The notes under the pieces are model-generated. The model saw nothing but the letters and a program-made list of their open reading frames with translations. It made no database searches and had not been told where the DNA came from. This document shows, one piece after another, positions 34,832-42,193 of a stretch of DNA of 64,000 bases (within the stretch, counting starts at the first letter, position 1; each line of letters begins with the position of its first letter). The stretch lies in assembly GCF_016755875.1 (NCBI RefSeq), contig NZ_BNED01000005.1:2542001-2606000 (forward strand), written 5' to 3'. The position numbers were made by a program, and so were the translations under genes. This DNA comes from Streptomyces spororaveus (lineage in GTDB: Bacteria > Actinomycetota > Actinomycetes > Streptomycetales > Streptomycetaceae).

Positions 34832-35041
34832 ATGGGCGTTTTTGATCGGTTTTTTCGTCGTAAGGAACAGGTTGTGACCGAGGAGGTCGCGACGGAGGAC
34901 CTGACGGCGGAGTCCGCCGCGGCCGAGGAGGCCGAGCCTGCTGCCGAGAACTCTCCTGGGGCGGAAGCCGTGGAGATCCCGAAGCAGCAGTCGGCCCCCG
35001 TGGCCGCGGACAGCGAGGCCGGCGAGGGCGCCCGTACGTAG
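34832..35041 (+). CDS. small acidic uncharacterised protein
   Basis: 69 residues, ATG 34832 with CGGGAG 6 nt upstream. The basic N-terminus (MGVFDRFFRRKEQ) is followed by an Ala/Glu-rich acidic tail that is probably disordered. Starts 23 bp before the antitoxin-like gene, same strand; likely co-transcribed. Function unknown. Confidence 0.65.
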   Translation: MGVFDRFFRRKEQVVTEEVATEDLTAESAAAEEAEPAAENSPGAEAVEIPKQQSAPVAADSEAGEGART

Positions 35042-35064
35042 CGATCGCCAACGGAAGGTGACCC

Positions 35065-35310
35065 ATGGGCCTGCTGGACAATCTGAAGGCCAAGCTCGCT
35101 CCGGCGAAGGACAAGGTCGGCGATCTCGCCCTGCAGCACGAGGGCAGGATCGGCGAGAGTCTGGACAAGGTCGCCAAGGCCGTGGACTCCAAGACCAAGG
35201 GCAAGTACAGCGGCCAGATCACGAGCGGGACGGGCAAGGCGAAGGACGCCCTGGGGAAGATCGCGCACAAGGACACCCCCGGCGGGCCGACACCGCCGGC
35301 CGCCTCCTGA
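35065..35310 (+). CDS. MT0933-like antitoxin-family protein
   Basis: 81 residues, ATG 35065 with GGAAGGTG upstream. The sequence MGLLDNLKAKLAPAKDKVGDLALQHEGRI is Lys/Asp-rich and helical, resembling the short MT0933/Rv0909-type antitoxin family. No toxin gene is adjacent (the neighbour is the 69-residue acidic protein), and orphan members are common in Streptomyces, so an antitoxin role is unproven. A strong terminator follows. Confidence 0.75.
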   Translation: MGLLDNLKAKLAPAKDKVGDLALQHEGRIGESLDKVAKAVDSKTKGKYSGQITSGTGKAKDALGKIAHKDTPGGPTPPAAS

Positions 35311-35318
35311 CGCGGTCC

Positions 35319-35366
35319 GGTGAAGGGGCGCGGGACCGGCTGATGCCGGTCCCGCGCCCCTTCACC
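35319..35366. terminator. strong hairpin terminator
   Basis: Perfect 22-bp stem (35319-35340 with 35345-35366) and TGAT loop, between the antitoxin-like gene and the convergent LigB-like gene. Confidence 0.85.
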
Positions 35367-35434
35367 GTTCCCTGGGCGCCACCCGTGCCCCCGGCGGCGC
35401 TGCGGCACGTACGCGGCCGGGAGCCGGTACGCGG

Positions 35435-36157
35435 CTACGACCAGGCGGCGACGAAGTACCCCACGCCGTAGGGCGCGTCCTCGTACAGCAGGCGCCCTTC
35501 CAGCCCGGCGCCCTCGGCGGCAGCGGCCAGCACCTGCCAGGGGGCCCGTCCGGCGGCCTGGAGTTCGGTCGCGAGAGCGGCGTCGATCCCGGCCAGCGCG
35601 GCCACGTCGGCGGTGCCCAGCGCGCGGGCGGCGGCCGCGTCGAAGGCGGCGGCGCGCTCGTCGAGGTAGCCGGGGGCTTTGAGGGTGCGGCAGGCGCTGC
35701 CGTCCCCGAGGACCAGCATGGCCACGCGTTCGGCGGCACCGCCCAGGTCCGCGCCGAGGAGTCCGCAGCCGCTCGGCGCGAGGTCCGCGGCGACGGCCAC
35801 TCCGGCGACGGGCGCGGCCGCCCAGCGGGCCCGGCCGAGCAGCCAGCCGGCCACCGCGAGGGAAGGCGGCAGGGTGTCGCCGGTGGCGTGGCCGCTCGGC
35901 GGTTCGCCCGGGTCGGGGCCGAGGGTGACGGTCAGGTCCACGCCGAACCCGGCGAAGCTGCCGGGGGTGCCCTGGTCGTACGCGCCGCCCTCGGCGGCGG
36001 CTCCGATCACGACCAGCAGGTCGGGCCTGGACGCGGCGAGCACCGCCAGCGCGTCGGAGCAGGCGGCACGGGCGTCGCCGAGTTCGGCGGCGGCCCCCGC
36101 CGCGACCTCCGGCACGAGCAGCGGCGGGGCAGGACAGACGGCAGCGGCTACGAGCAT
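35435..36157 (-). CDS. class III extradiol dioxygenase-like (LigB fold) protein
   Basis: 240 residues from ATG 36157. The start MLVAAAVCPAPPLLVPEVAAG resembles the LigB/AMMECR1-associated dioxygenase-like family, where the first His of the iron site is often replaced; here that position is Cys-Pro-Ala-Pro. DLLVVIGAAAEGG and AMLVLGDGSACRTLKAPGYLDERAAAFDAAAARAL continue the fold. Metal-ligand histidines are largely missing, so I doubt dioxygenase activity. It follows miaB by 72 bp on the same strand, as in other Streptomyces. Confidence 0.75.
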   Translation of the reverse strand: MLVAAAVCPAPPLLVPEVAAGAAAELGDARAACSDALAVLAASRPDLLVVIGAAAEGGAYDQGTPGSFAGFGVDLTVTLGPDPGEPPSGHATGDTLPPSLAVAGWLLGRARWAAAPVAGVAVAADLAPSGCGLLGADLGGAAERVAMLVLGDGSACRTLKAPGYLDERAAAFDAAAARALGTADVAALAGIDAALATELQAAGRAPWQVLAAAAEGAGLEGRLLYEDAPYGVGYFVAAWS

Positions 36158-36229
36158 GATCCGCAGCCTAGCCGGACGTCCTGGAGTGGTGGGAGGCGCG
36201 TCGCCGCGCCCCCCGCGGCAGGCCGGACC

Positions 36230-37777
36230 TCAGGACGAGGCGGGTACCGAGCAGCCGGACTCGACGGCCGGCAGGGGCGCCGGGACGCCCAGCTTCGGGA
36301 TGCCGAGCATGACGCCCGCCGGCTGGGCGGGGGCGGCGTTGCGCTTCTCCCAGGCGTCGCCGGCCCGGGTACGGCGCACGGTCAGCGTCGGGCCCTCGGC
36401 CAGCAGGTGGTGCGGGGCCGCGTAGGTGATGTCCACGGTGACCACGTCGCCCGGGCGGACCTCCGCCTCCGGCTTCGTGAAGTGGACCAGGCGGTTGTCG
36501 GGGGCGCGGCCGGAGAGGCGGTGCGTGGCGCCGTCCTTGCGGCCCTCGCCCTCCGCGACCATGACCTCCAGCCTGCGGCCGACCTGCTTCTTGTTCTCGT
36601 CCCAGGAGATCTCCTCCTGCAGGGCGACCAGGCGCATGTACCGCTCCTGGACGACCTCCTTGGGGATCTGCCCCTCCATGTCGGCCGCCGGGGTCCCGGG
36701 GCGCTTGGAGTACTGGAAGGTGAACGCGTTCGCGAAGCGGGCCTCGCGCACCGCGTGCATCGTCTGCTGGAAGTCCTCCTCCGTCTCACCGGGGAAGCCC
36801 ACGATGATGTCGGTGGAGATCGCGGCGTGCGGGATCGCGGCGCGGACCTTCTCGATGATGCCGAGGAACCGCTCCTGCCGGTACGAGCGGCGCATCGCCT
36901 TCAGGATCGTGTCCGATCCGGACTGCATCGGCATGTGCAGCTGCGGCATGACGTTCGGGGTCTCGGCCATCGCCGCGATCACGTCGTCCGTGAAGTCGCG
37001 CGGGTGCGGGGAGGTGAAGCGGACCCGCTCCAGGCCCTCGATCTGGCCACAGGCGCGCAGCAGCTTGCTGAAGGCCTCGCGGTCGCCCAGGTCCGACCCG
37101 TACGCGTTCACGTTCTGGCCGAGCAGGGTGATCTCCGAGACGCCCTCGGCGACCAGGGCCTCCACCTCGGCGAGGATGTCGCCGGGACGGCGGTCCTCCT
37201 CCTTGCCGCGCAGGGCCGGGACGATGCAGAAGGTGCAGGTGTTGTTGCAGCCGACGGAGATCGAGACCCAGGCGGCGTACGCGGACTCGCGGCGGGTCGG
37301 GAGCGTGGAGGGGAAGGCCTCCAGCGACTCGGCGATCTCGACCTGCGCCTCCTCCTGGATGCGGGCGCGCTCCAGCAGCACGGGCAGCTTGCCGATGTTG
37401 TGCGTACCGAAGACGACGTCGACCCAGGGGGCCCGCTTGACGATCGTGTCGCGGTCCTTCTGCGCCAGGCAGCCGCCGACGGCGATCTGCATGCCGGGGC
37501 GCTTCGTCTTCATCGGGGCCAGCCGGCCGAGGTTGCCGTACAGCTTGTTGTCGGCGTTCTCGCGGACCGCGCAGGTGTTGAAGACCACGACGTCGGCGTC
37601 ACCGTCGGCGCCCTCGGGCGCCCGGACGTAGCCGGCGTCCTCCAGCAGACCGGAGAGCCGCTCCGAGTCGTGCACGTTCATCTGGCACCCGTAGGTGCGC
37701 ACCTCGTAGCTTCTTGGTACGGCTACCTCATGCTCGTGCTTCTCGTCCACTGCTCCACCCGGCTCCACGCTGCTCAT
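36230..37777 (-). CDS. miaB: tRNA-2-methylthio-N6-dimethylallyladenosine synthase, with element-derived N-terminus
   Basis: 515 residues. Radical-SAM methylthiotransferase acting on i6A37 of tRNA after MiaA. The N-terminal UPF0004 domain begins [21 protein letters not shown]. The radical SAM cluster is [10 protein letters not shown] (CxxxCxxC), and a TRAM domain ends the protein. Residues 1-23 ([23 protein letters not shown]) are encoded inside an integrated element whose left boundary repeat lies at 37692-37713. The start ATG overlaps, as ATGA, the stop of the serine-recombinase relic. The original 20-codon 5' end is stranded at 43989-44051. Expression must now come from element sequence. 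Confidence 0.96.
   Translation of the reverse strand: MSSVEPGGAVDEKHEHEVAVPRSYEVRTYGCQMNVHDSERLSGLLEDAGYVRAPEGADGDADVVVFNTCAVRENADNKLYGNLGRLAPMKTKRPGMQIAVGGCLAQKDRDTIVKRAPWVDVVFGTHNIGKLPVLLERARIQEEAQVEIAESLEAFPSTLPTRRESAYAAWVSISVGCNNTCTFCIVPALRGKEEDRRPGDILAEVEALVAEGVSEITLLGQNVNAYGSDLGDREAFSKLLRACGQIEGLERVRFTSPHPRDFTDDVIAAMAETPNVMPQLHMPMQSGSDTILKAMRRSYRQERFLGIIEKVRAAIPHAAISTDIIVGFPGETEEDFQQTMHAVREARFANAFTFQYSKRPGTPAADMEGQIPKEVVQERYMRLVALQEEISWDENKKQVGRRLEVMVAEGEGRKDGATHRLSGRAPDNRLVHFTKPEAEVRPGDVVTVDITYAAPHHLLAEGPTLTVRRTRAGDAWEKRNAAPAQPAGVMLGIPKLGVPAPLPAVESGCSVPASS
37692..37713. repeat. left attachment-site repeat (attL side) inside miaB
   Basis: 22-bp sequence identical to 43990-44011, centred on AGGTGCGCACCT. 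To its left lies the normal miaB body, to its right element-specific sequence encoding the new N-terminus. Confidence 0.8.
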
Positions 37778-38291
37778 GCAACAAGGGTAAGGGCGTGCTC
37801 CTGGGCGTTCAGTCGCGCGGCAAGATCAGGACCCGGGCACACGAGGAGCTGTGTGTGCGTGCCCTTGCGAGCGGCACCGCCACGACCAGCCTTCTTACGG
37901 TAGGCAGCAACCAGCGTGAAGGCTCCTTCCATGAGCAGGCGCCTACGTCCGTCCCAGCCGAGTCGGGCCCACCGCTCCGCGTTTCTCAAGCTGCGCCATG
38001 GATTCCGCGTGCTCTCCCATGGCCCTGAGCACGACGTCCATGGCCGGGTCGGCCGGGACCATGCCGAGCCGCTTGCGCTTCACCTGCCGTAGGTGGAGCT
38101 TGCCGCCGCAGTCGCAGTACGCCACGTCAAGGAGCGGGGCCGACTCGGACCGGCATGCCGTCGTCGCAGTAGACAATCTCCCGGTTGTGGGACATGCGTC
38201 CCCGGATCGTCGGAGAAGTGACGATGTTCCGCAGCGTCTCGGGGCACCACTCGGCGCGAATCTCCGGCACCGGCTTCTCCGGCTACTGATC
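37774..38291 (-). pseudogene. large serine recombinase (integrase), 3' relic
   Basis: Three reading frames each carry pieces of the C-terminal half of a serine recombinase. The stretch from about 38291 to 38145 gives ETLRNIVTSPTIRGRMSHN. The next frame gives LLDVAYCDCGGKLHLRQVKRKRLGM (remnant zinc-ribbon motif) and MGEHAESMAQLEK. The last frame gives RNAERWARLGWDGRRRLLMEGAF and runs to a TGA at 37774 that overlaps the miaB start. The catalytic N-terminal domain is absent. At least two frameshifts and deletions are inferred, so it cannot be functional. Confidence 0.75.
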
Positions 38292-38497
38292 AGTCGACGC
38301 GCACAGCAGAGGGGCCCTGGTGGAGACAGCCGCCGGGGCCCCGTTCCGTACCCGCACCCCTCGGGACCAACGCCCTTGCCGGCCGCAGGACCAAAGTCCC
38401 ACCGCGGAGGTCCCTGCCCCGCCCTCGACAACGGCTCGCGCGTCATCAAGGTGGGCAAACCCAAGGGCAGCTCGTACGGTTCCTCGGGGAGTAGCCG

Positions 38498-38695
38498 CTA
38501 GCGACGCCGCCGCACCTGCCACATGTTCTTGTGGGCCTCCATGATGGCCGCGCGGTCGCAGGGCTTCGTGTCGCGCATGACCTCGCGGAACGTGTAGAGC
38601 TTGGCGAGCATCGTCATGCCGAACATGACCAGGCCGGCCAGGCTGGGCGGGACGACGGGGTTGTTGAGCGCCAGCTCGACGATCGTCGGGTTCAT
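38498..38695 (-). CDS. small membrane protein of the element
   Basis: 65 residues, ATG 38695 preceded by AGAGGA. One clear hydrophobic helix (VVPPSLAGLVMFGMTMLAKLY, about residues 14-34) is followed by a basic, charged tail ending QVRRRR. I do not recognise the family. It lies upstream of the recombinase relic on the same strand. The 200 bp between them (38292-38497) show no convincing gene. Confidence 0.5.
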   Translation of the reverse strand: MNPTIVELALNNPVVPPSLAGLVMFGMTMLAKLYTFREVMRDTKPCDRAAIMEAHKNMWQVRRRR

Positions 38696-39172
38696 CAGGT
38701 CCTCTTTCAGCGGGCAGTGGCTAGCGCCTTCGTAGAGAGGCGGCCCCGCTGAGGGACGCGCCGACCTCAACGAAGACAGGTGTGAGTTCCCTGTCAAACA
38801 CGGCGCCCGCTAGACCGTGCCTCCGTCGGGACGTCCTTTGTCCTCTGGAGTATTCGTTGAGATCGGTAAGTAGAACTCCGAAACTCAAATGATGCTAGAA
38901 CTGCATAGCGAGCCCCCTGGCGAGGTACATATCCCTAGCGCCAAAGGCTGAACCGGGTCAGTGCATTCCCGGTCAGACGATTTCCTTGCGGATACCGTCT
39001 TGGATCGGCGGACAACTGCGCCTGCCGATCGATGTGTATGTGTGTTTGTAGGTGACACAAGGCGACTCGGGCTGGCAAGCCCTATCGCTCCGCGCCGGGT
39101 TAGGGCACGTCGTCTGCAATGACGGTAGCCCAACCTTCGCAGCATCAGCAAACACCAAGGTCAGAAAGGAGA
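38696..39172. other. intergenic stretch without recognised gene
   Basis: GC content falls below the window average and stops occur in all frames. A few short inverted repeats are visible, but no coding, tRNA or riboswitch signature that I can support. Probably eroded element DNA. Confidence 0.5.
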
Positions 39173-39333
39173 TTGAAGATCCACGGCAGTGAACATCCCG
39201 ACTGGTAGACCTACTTCGTCGGCATCGCTGAGGCGGTGTCAGCCCGCGGCGACTGCATCCGGTCCCACATCGGGGCCGTCCTCGTCCACCCCGACCGGCG
39301 CATGGCCGCGACCGGCTTCAACGGAGTGCCAGC
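39173..39333 (+). pseudogene. dCMP/cytidine deaminase-like relic
   Basis: After an AAAGGAGA ribosome site, a TTG-initiated frame reads KIHGSEHPDW, then an in-frame TAG (39206), then TYFVGIAEAVSARGDCIRSH and GAVLVHPDRRMAATGFNGVPA. This is the N-terminal third of a ComEB/dCMP-deaminase-type protein (HPDW..YF.GIA and the AVSARGDC block are typical). The zinc-binding HAE and PCxxC segments are gone. It was probably cargo or a phage-type nucleotide gene. Confidence 0.6.
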
Positions 39334-39429
39334 CAGAGTGAGGCCCGCATCCAGGCAGGCATCCCCGGGGTCTCCGGGGATACCAGGCCCCTAAGAGGGC
39401 CTCTCCATACAGGACCTCTCGGTAAGCAC

Positions 39430-39840
39430 CCCTACCCACAGCACCCCACCACTACAGCCAAGCGTCAGTGAATAACTGATTCAGCCTCTATCCACAACCA
39501 CACACTCACTCATTAGCCACTCACTCAATCCGCGTGCACATGCGAGCCACACACACCCGCTCCATGTGTGCACCACACTGCACCGCTACATGTACGTACA
39601 CACACATATAAGCGTGAGCGATTGAAGCGATGAGTTAGAACATAAAGCCTGAAAGCTTGCTGATCAGACGCAAACAAAAGCCTGCCCAAACACGAGTCGG
39701 CTACTTTCGGCTTGAGTAAAGGGTCATGGTCGGGCAGGTGGGGACCCCCGATTGATCAAGGGTTTTGGCCGGTACGCGATAGGCAGCGAAATCGTCCCGG
39801 GGTTACCAAAATGAAGGACGAGTGGTCCGGTGACGAACGA
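39430..39840. other. AT-richer non-coding stretch of the element
   Basis: The lowest GC in the window, with runs of CACACAC and a tract around 39595-39640 including ACATATAAGCG. Inverted repeats include GCCTGCCC near 39681 with GGGCAGG near 39733. No gene is supported. It could be an old replication or transfer origin, a promoter region or an RNA; nothing seen decides. Confidence 0.4.
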
Positions 39841-39841
39841 A

Positions 39842-39873
39842 GCCCCGGCTTCCCCTGAGAGGGAGGTCGGGGC
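39842..39873. terminator. hairpin followed by CCTTTT
   Basis: GCCCCGGCTTCCC pairs imperfectly with GGGAGGTCGGGGC around a CTGAGA loop. A T-run follows on the + strand. It may end + strand transcripts from the deaminase side and also close the methyltransferase operon, whose stop is at 40001. Confidence 0.6.
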
Positions 39874-40000
39874 CTTTTCCTGTGTCGAGTTGAAGGTTCC
39901 GCGGTGGAGCGGGCGGCCGGGTTGACCTGCGATGTTCTGAGAGAGGCGTTCTCAACTCGGACTAGGTACGGCCTACGGATCGTCGCACCGAGGCTTGATG

Positions 40001-41164
40001 TCAGACCGGATTGTTCGGTAGGTCGAGCCACGGAGTCTGGCCGTCAGGGCCCACGGTGAGCCCGAACCGGGTGAAGTCCGGGCGTCCCTGCTCCTCCCAC
40101 CATCGGTAGGCGGCTTCCGTCTCGTCCCACAGCTTCCGGGGGCCGGACTGGACTACGAGGTACTCACTCGCCCCGGGTTCGTAGTCGACGGACGCCCACG
40201 ACTGCCGGTCGTCGCCGTAGAACCACACGACGTAAGAGCCGTCCGTGTCGTGCTCCACAGACCAGAACGTTCCCGGTACCCGAAGGCTGATGGCGAACTG
40301 TTCGGCCCATCCGTCGATGCCCTCGGGTGAAAGCGTCGTGGTGCTCTTGACGCCGTCCCCGGGCCACTCCTGGCCTTTGAGGTAGGCGGCGTGGTCGGCA
40401 CGGTCGGGACGCTGCTGCCGGAGCCGCATGAAAGCACTGGAGCGGGTGAAGTGTCCGGAAGCCGTGCCGTCCTCGCCCACGACAAGCCGGGCGATGGCTT
40501 CGCCCCCGTAGCCGGTGCCCCACGGGGCGATGGTGATCCCGCCGGTACGGGTCTGCTGAATCCACGCGTAGGGCACGTCCCCGACAGAGCACGTGGCCAT
40601 GGCGCGATCGTACGGACCGCCGTCCGCCTGACCACGCCTGCCGTCTCCCACGATCACCAGCGGGGACAGTCCGGCATCTCGCAAGTTCCCGACGGCGGCC
40701 CCCTTGGCTACCTCAGGGCCGTACTCGATGGAGACGACGTTCTCGCAACCGAGACGGTGAGCCAGGAGACCCGCGTTCCAACCGGTCCCGGTACCGATCT
40801 CAAGGACCCTGTGCCCCTCCCTCACATCAAGGTCAGACAGCATCGAGAAGACCATGTGAGGCCGAGAGTTCGAGCTGGTAGGGGTAGTCCCTACGTCGTC
40901 GCCGGTGTGCTGTCCGTCGTCCCACTGAGTGGTGAGGGGGATGTCGGAGTACACGGCAGTGAGCCACGCGTCCGGGTCCGTGTCGCGGTCCACCAAAGCG
41001 CGCTGCCGGGTGCCTGACGCGATGCCCGGCCAGATGCGGGCCGGTACGAACATGTCCCGGGGGACCGCGTGGAAGGTGGACGACCAATCCCTCTGCAACG
41101 CGCCCGATGCAACGAGCGCGGAGGCGAGCCCCTGAGGGCCCGCCCCCTCTTCGCGCTTGGTCAT
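40001..41164 (-). CDS. protein-L-isoaspartate methyltransferase (PIMT) homologue, RiPP-associated type
   Basis: 387 residues from ATG 41164. Residues 1-220 are a PCMT fold with SAM motifs VLEIGTGTGWNAGLLA, VVSIEYGPEVAKGA and LVIVGDGRRG; the IAPWGTGYGG loop follows. Residues about 230-387 form an extra C-terminal domain (LRQQRPDRADHAAYL, WEEQGRPDFTRFGLTVGPDGQTPWLDLP) absent from housekeeping PIMT (about 210 residues). Such extended homologues methylate Asp of ribosomal peptides, leading to aspartimide, in graspetide, lasso-peptide and imiditide pathways. It begins 6 nt after the stop of a 48-residue Gly/Ser/Asp-rich peptide gene, so that peptide is the likely substrate. Confidence 0.85.
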   Translation of the reverse strand: MTKREEGAGPQGLASALVASGALQRDWSSTFHAVPRDMFVPARIWPGIASGTRQRALVDRDTDPDAWLTAVYSDIPLTTQWDDGQHTGDDVGTTPTSSNSRPHMVFSMLSDLDVREGHRVLEIGTGTGWNAGLLAHRLGCENVVSIEYGPEVAKGAAVGNLRDAGLSPLVIVGDGRRGQADGGPYDRAMATCSVGDVPYAWIQQTRTGGITIAPWGTGYGGEAIARLVVGEDGTASGHFTRSSAFMRLRQQRPDRADHAAYLKGQEWPGDGVKSTTTLSPEGIDGWAEQFAISLRVPGTFWSVEHDTDGSYVVWFYGDDRQSWASVDYEPGASEYLVVQSGPRKLWDETEAAYRWWEEQGRPDFTRFGLTVGPDGQTPWLDLPNNPV

Positions 41165-41170
41165 ATACCC

Positions 41171-41317
41171 CTACTTCTTTGCGGGGCCGGAGCCGTCCGA
41201 GGAGTTACCGCCGCTCCCCGTGTCCGTGCCGCCGCCGCCGTGTCCGCGCCCGGAGCTGCCGTCGTCCTGCTGGCTTCCGCCTTGGCCGTCTCCGGTACCG
41301 CCACCGTGCTTGGGCAT
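41171..41317 (-). CDS. Gly/Ser/Asp-rich small peptide, candidate RiPP precursor
   Basis: 48 residues, ATG 41317 with GGAG at good spacing, stop 6 nt before the methyltransferase ATG. It begins MPKHGGGTGDGQGGSQQDDG and ends SDGSGPAKK. It has no Cys, few hydrophobics and three Asp-Gly pairs (D10-G11, D19-G20, D41-G42), the sequence context most prone to aspartimide formation. The start MPKHG resembles the tail of graspetide precursors, but there is no leader motif and no ATP-grasp gene. I propose it as the substrate of the adjacent methyltransferase; this is inference from position and composition. Confidence 0.6.
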   Translation of the reverse strand: MPKHGGGTGDGQGGSQQDDGSSGRGHGGGGTDTGSGGNSSDGSGPAKK

Positions 41318-41329
41318 ATCGGTACTCCT

Positions 41330-41506
41330 TCACTCGTGAGGGTGTGGGGGCTCTCGCTTGCCAACCCGCCCTGGCGGGGCGGGAGTCTGTTGGGCCGTCC
41401 ATCCCCGGGCAACGATCATGGCGACCGTTGCAACCCAGGCGATAGCGGCGGCAAGGGTCAGTAGTCGGGGGATGCGGGGGAGCTTCTCCCCGTCGTCGTC
41501 GGCCAC
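41330..41506 (-). CDS. small single-TM protein
   Basis: 58 residues from GTG 41506. An acidic start MADDDGEKLPRIPRL is followed by one hydrophobic helix (LLTLAAAIAWVATVAMIVA, residues 15-33) and a Pro-rich basic tail. It overlaps the preceding gene by 49 nt in another frame and ends 12 nt before the peptide ATG, with the peptide's ribosome site directly after its stop. Could anchor or export the product; function not known. Confidence 0.55.
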   Translation of the reverse strand: MADDDGEKLPRIPRLLTLAAAIAWVATVAMIVARGWTAQQTPAPPGRVGKREPPHPHE

Positions 41507-41733
41507 TGGCTCACCCGCTGAACAATGGCGACGTCTTCGAAGGTGCGGCCGAACATCGCGTGATGCGGGCTGAGACCCGTGTGGCTCATGCCCTGCCGGT
41601 CAACAACGGCCAAGTCGTCGCTCGTTTCTGCTGTCCAGCCGCACCCCTCGTACAGACACTTCGCAGACACGACAGGCCGCTTCCGGGCAAGCGGGATGAT
41701 TCGGTGATTCACGAACCGCATTACCGTTCGCAT
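41458..41733 (-). CDS. small Cys/His-containing protein (DUF7848-like)
   Basis: 91 residues from ATG 41733, whose A is also the last base of the upstream gene's TGA. The stretch MRTVMRFVNHRIIPLARKRPV, then CLYEGCGWTAETSDD, and His residues in MSHTGLSPHHAMFGR suggest a small zinc-binding fold. It resembles a family of short Streptomyces proteins (DUF7848-type, from memory). Function unknown. Part of the leftward operon toward the methyltransferase. Confidence 0.6.
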   Translation of the reverse strand: MRTVMRFVNHRIIPLARKRPVVSAKCLYEGCGWTAETSDDLAVVDRQGMSHTGLSPHHAMFGRTFEDVAIVQRVSQWPTTTGRSSPASPDY

Positions 41734-41915
41734 CAGGCACCAACCCTTCGCCTCATGTGCGGGTGGTTTCCGATCTCCTGGTTGATCTTGGATACCTCGC
41801 GCCACTCGCCCGCGTCAGCGGCCTCGTTCCGCTCCGCGTCCAGTGCCGTGCACACGCCGCACGAGGGGTCGTAGGCAGGCCACGTAGCCCTGTTGATGCA
41901 GGCGGGTGCACTCAC
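41733..41915 (-). CDS. small uncharacterised protein with CxxC
   Basis: 60 residues from GTG 41915; start and upstream stop overlap as GTGA, and its own stop overlaps the next ATG as TGATG-type coupling. Contains SCGVCTALDAERNEAADAGEW, a possible metal-binding CxxC with a helical acidic stretch. No family recognised. Confidence 0.55.
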   Translation of the reverse strand: MSAPACINRATWPAYDPSCGVCTALDAERNEAADAGEWREVSKINQEIGNHPHMRRRVGA

Positions 41916-42103
41916 GCGTGCCCCCGGGCGGCGTGGCGACGCATCAACACGTTCATGTCGCTGACGACCGTGCCCCGGCACGGCCCCTTGGCCAGCACGC
42001 GCACCTTGGCCCACTTCTGACAGCGCTCACAGTTGGCGGGAGGCTGTGGCCACGGGGGCATGAAGAGCTTTGCCACCTGCTGCTGTGCCGTCGTTGCCGC
42101 CAT
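41912..42103 (-). CDS. small uncharacterised protein with CxxC
   Basis: 63 residues from ATG 42103 with GGAGGG upstream (a GTG one codon earlier is possible). Contains PANCERCQKWAKVRVLAKGPCRG, a CxxC plus a third Cys. First gene of the operon ending with the methyltransferase; overlaps the next gene by 4 nt. No family recognised. Confidence 0.55.
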   Translation of the reverse strand: MAATTAQQQVAKLFMPPWPQPPANCERCQKWAKVRVLAKGPCRGTVVSDMNVLMRRHAARGHA

Positions 42104-42126
42104 CACCGCGCCCTCCGCCGTTGTCT

Positions 42127-42154
42127 CAGTCCGGGGGAATCCTTCACCGGACTG
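42127..42154. promoter_or_regulatory. stem-loop between regulator and small-gene operon
   Basis: Perfect 8-bp arms CAGTCCGG / CCGGACTG with a 12-nt loop, in the 87-bp gap between the XRE gene stop (42194) and the first small gene. It may be an attenuator, a terminator or a protein site. Confidence 0.45.
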
Positions 42155-42193
42155 CGGCGGTGGAGCGCGATCATGCGCGTCATGGACTAAAGA

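Noticed and set aside
37680..37800. tRNA gene as integration site
   Set aside because: No cloverleaf is visible at either boundary; the repeats lie within miaB coding sequence.
40001..41317. Graspetide (ATP-grasp) interpretation of the peptide/methyltransferase pair
   Set aside because: No ATP-grasp ligase gene is present and the peptide lacks a graspetide leader motif; an imiditide-like reading fits better.
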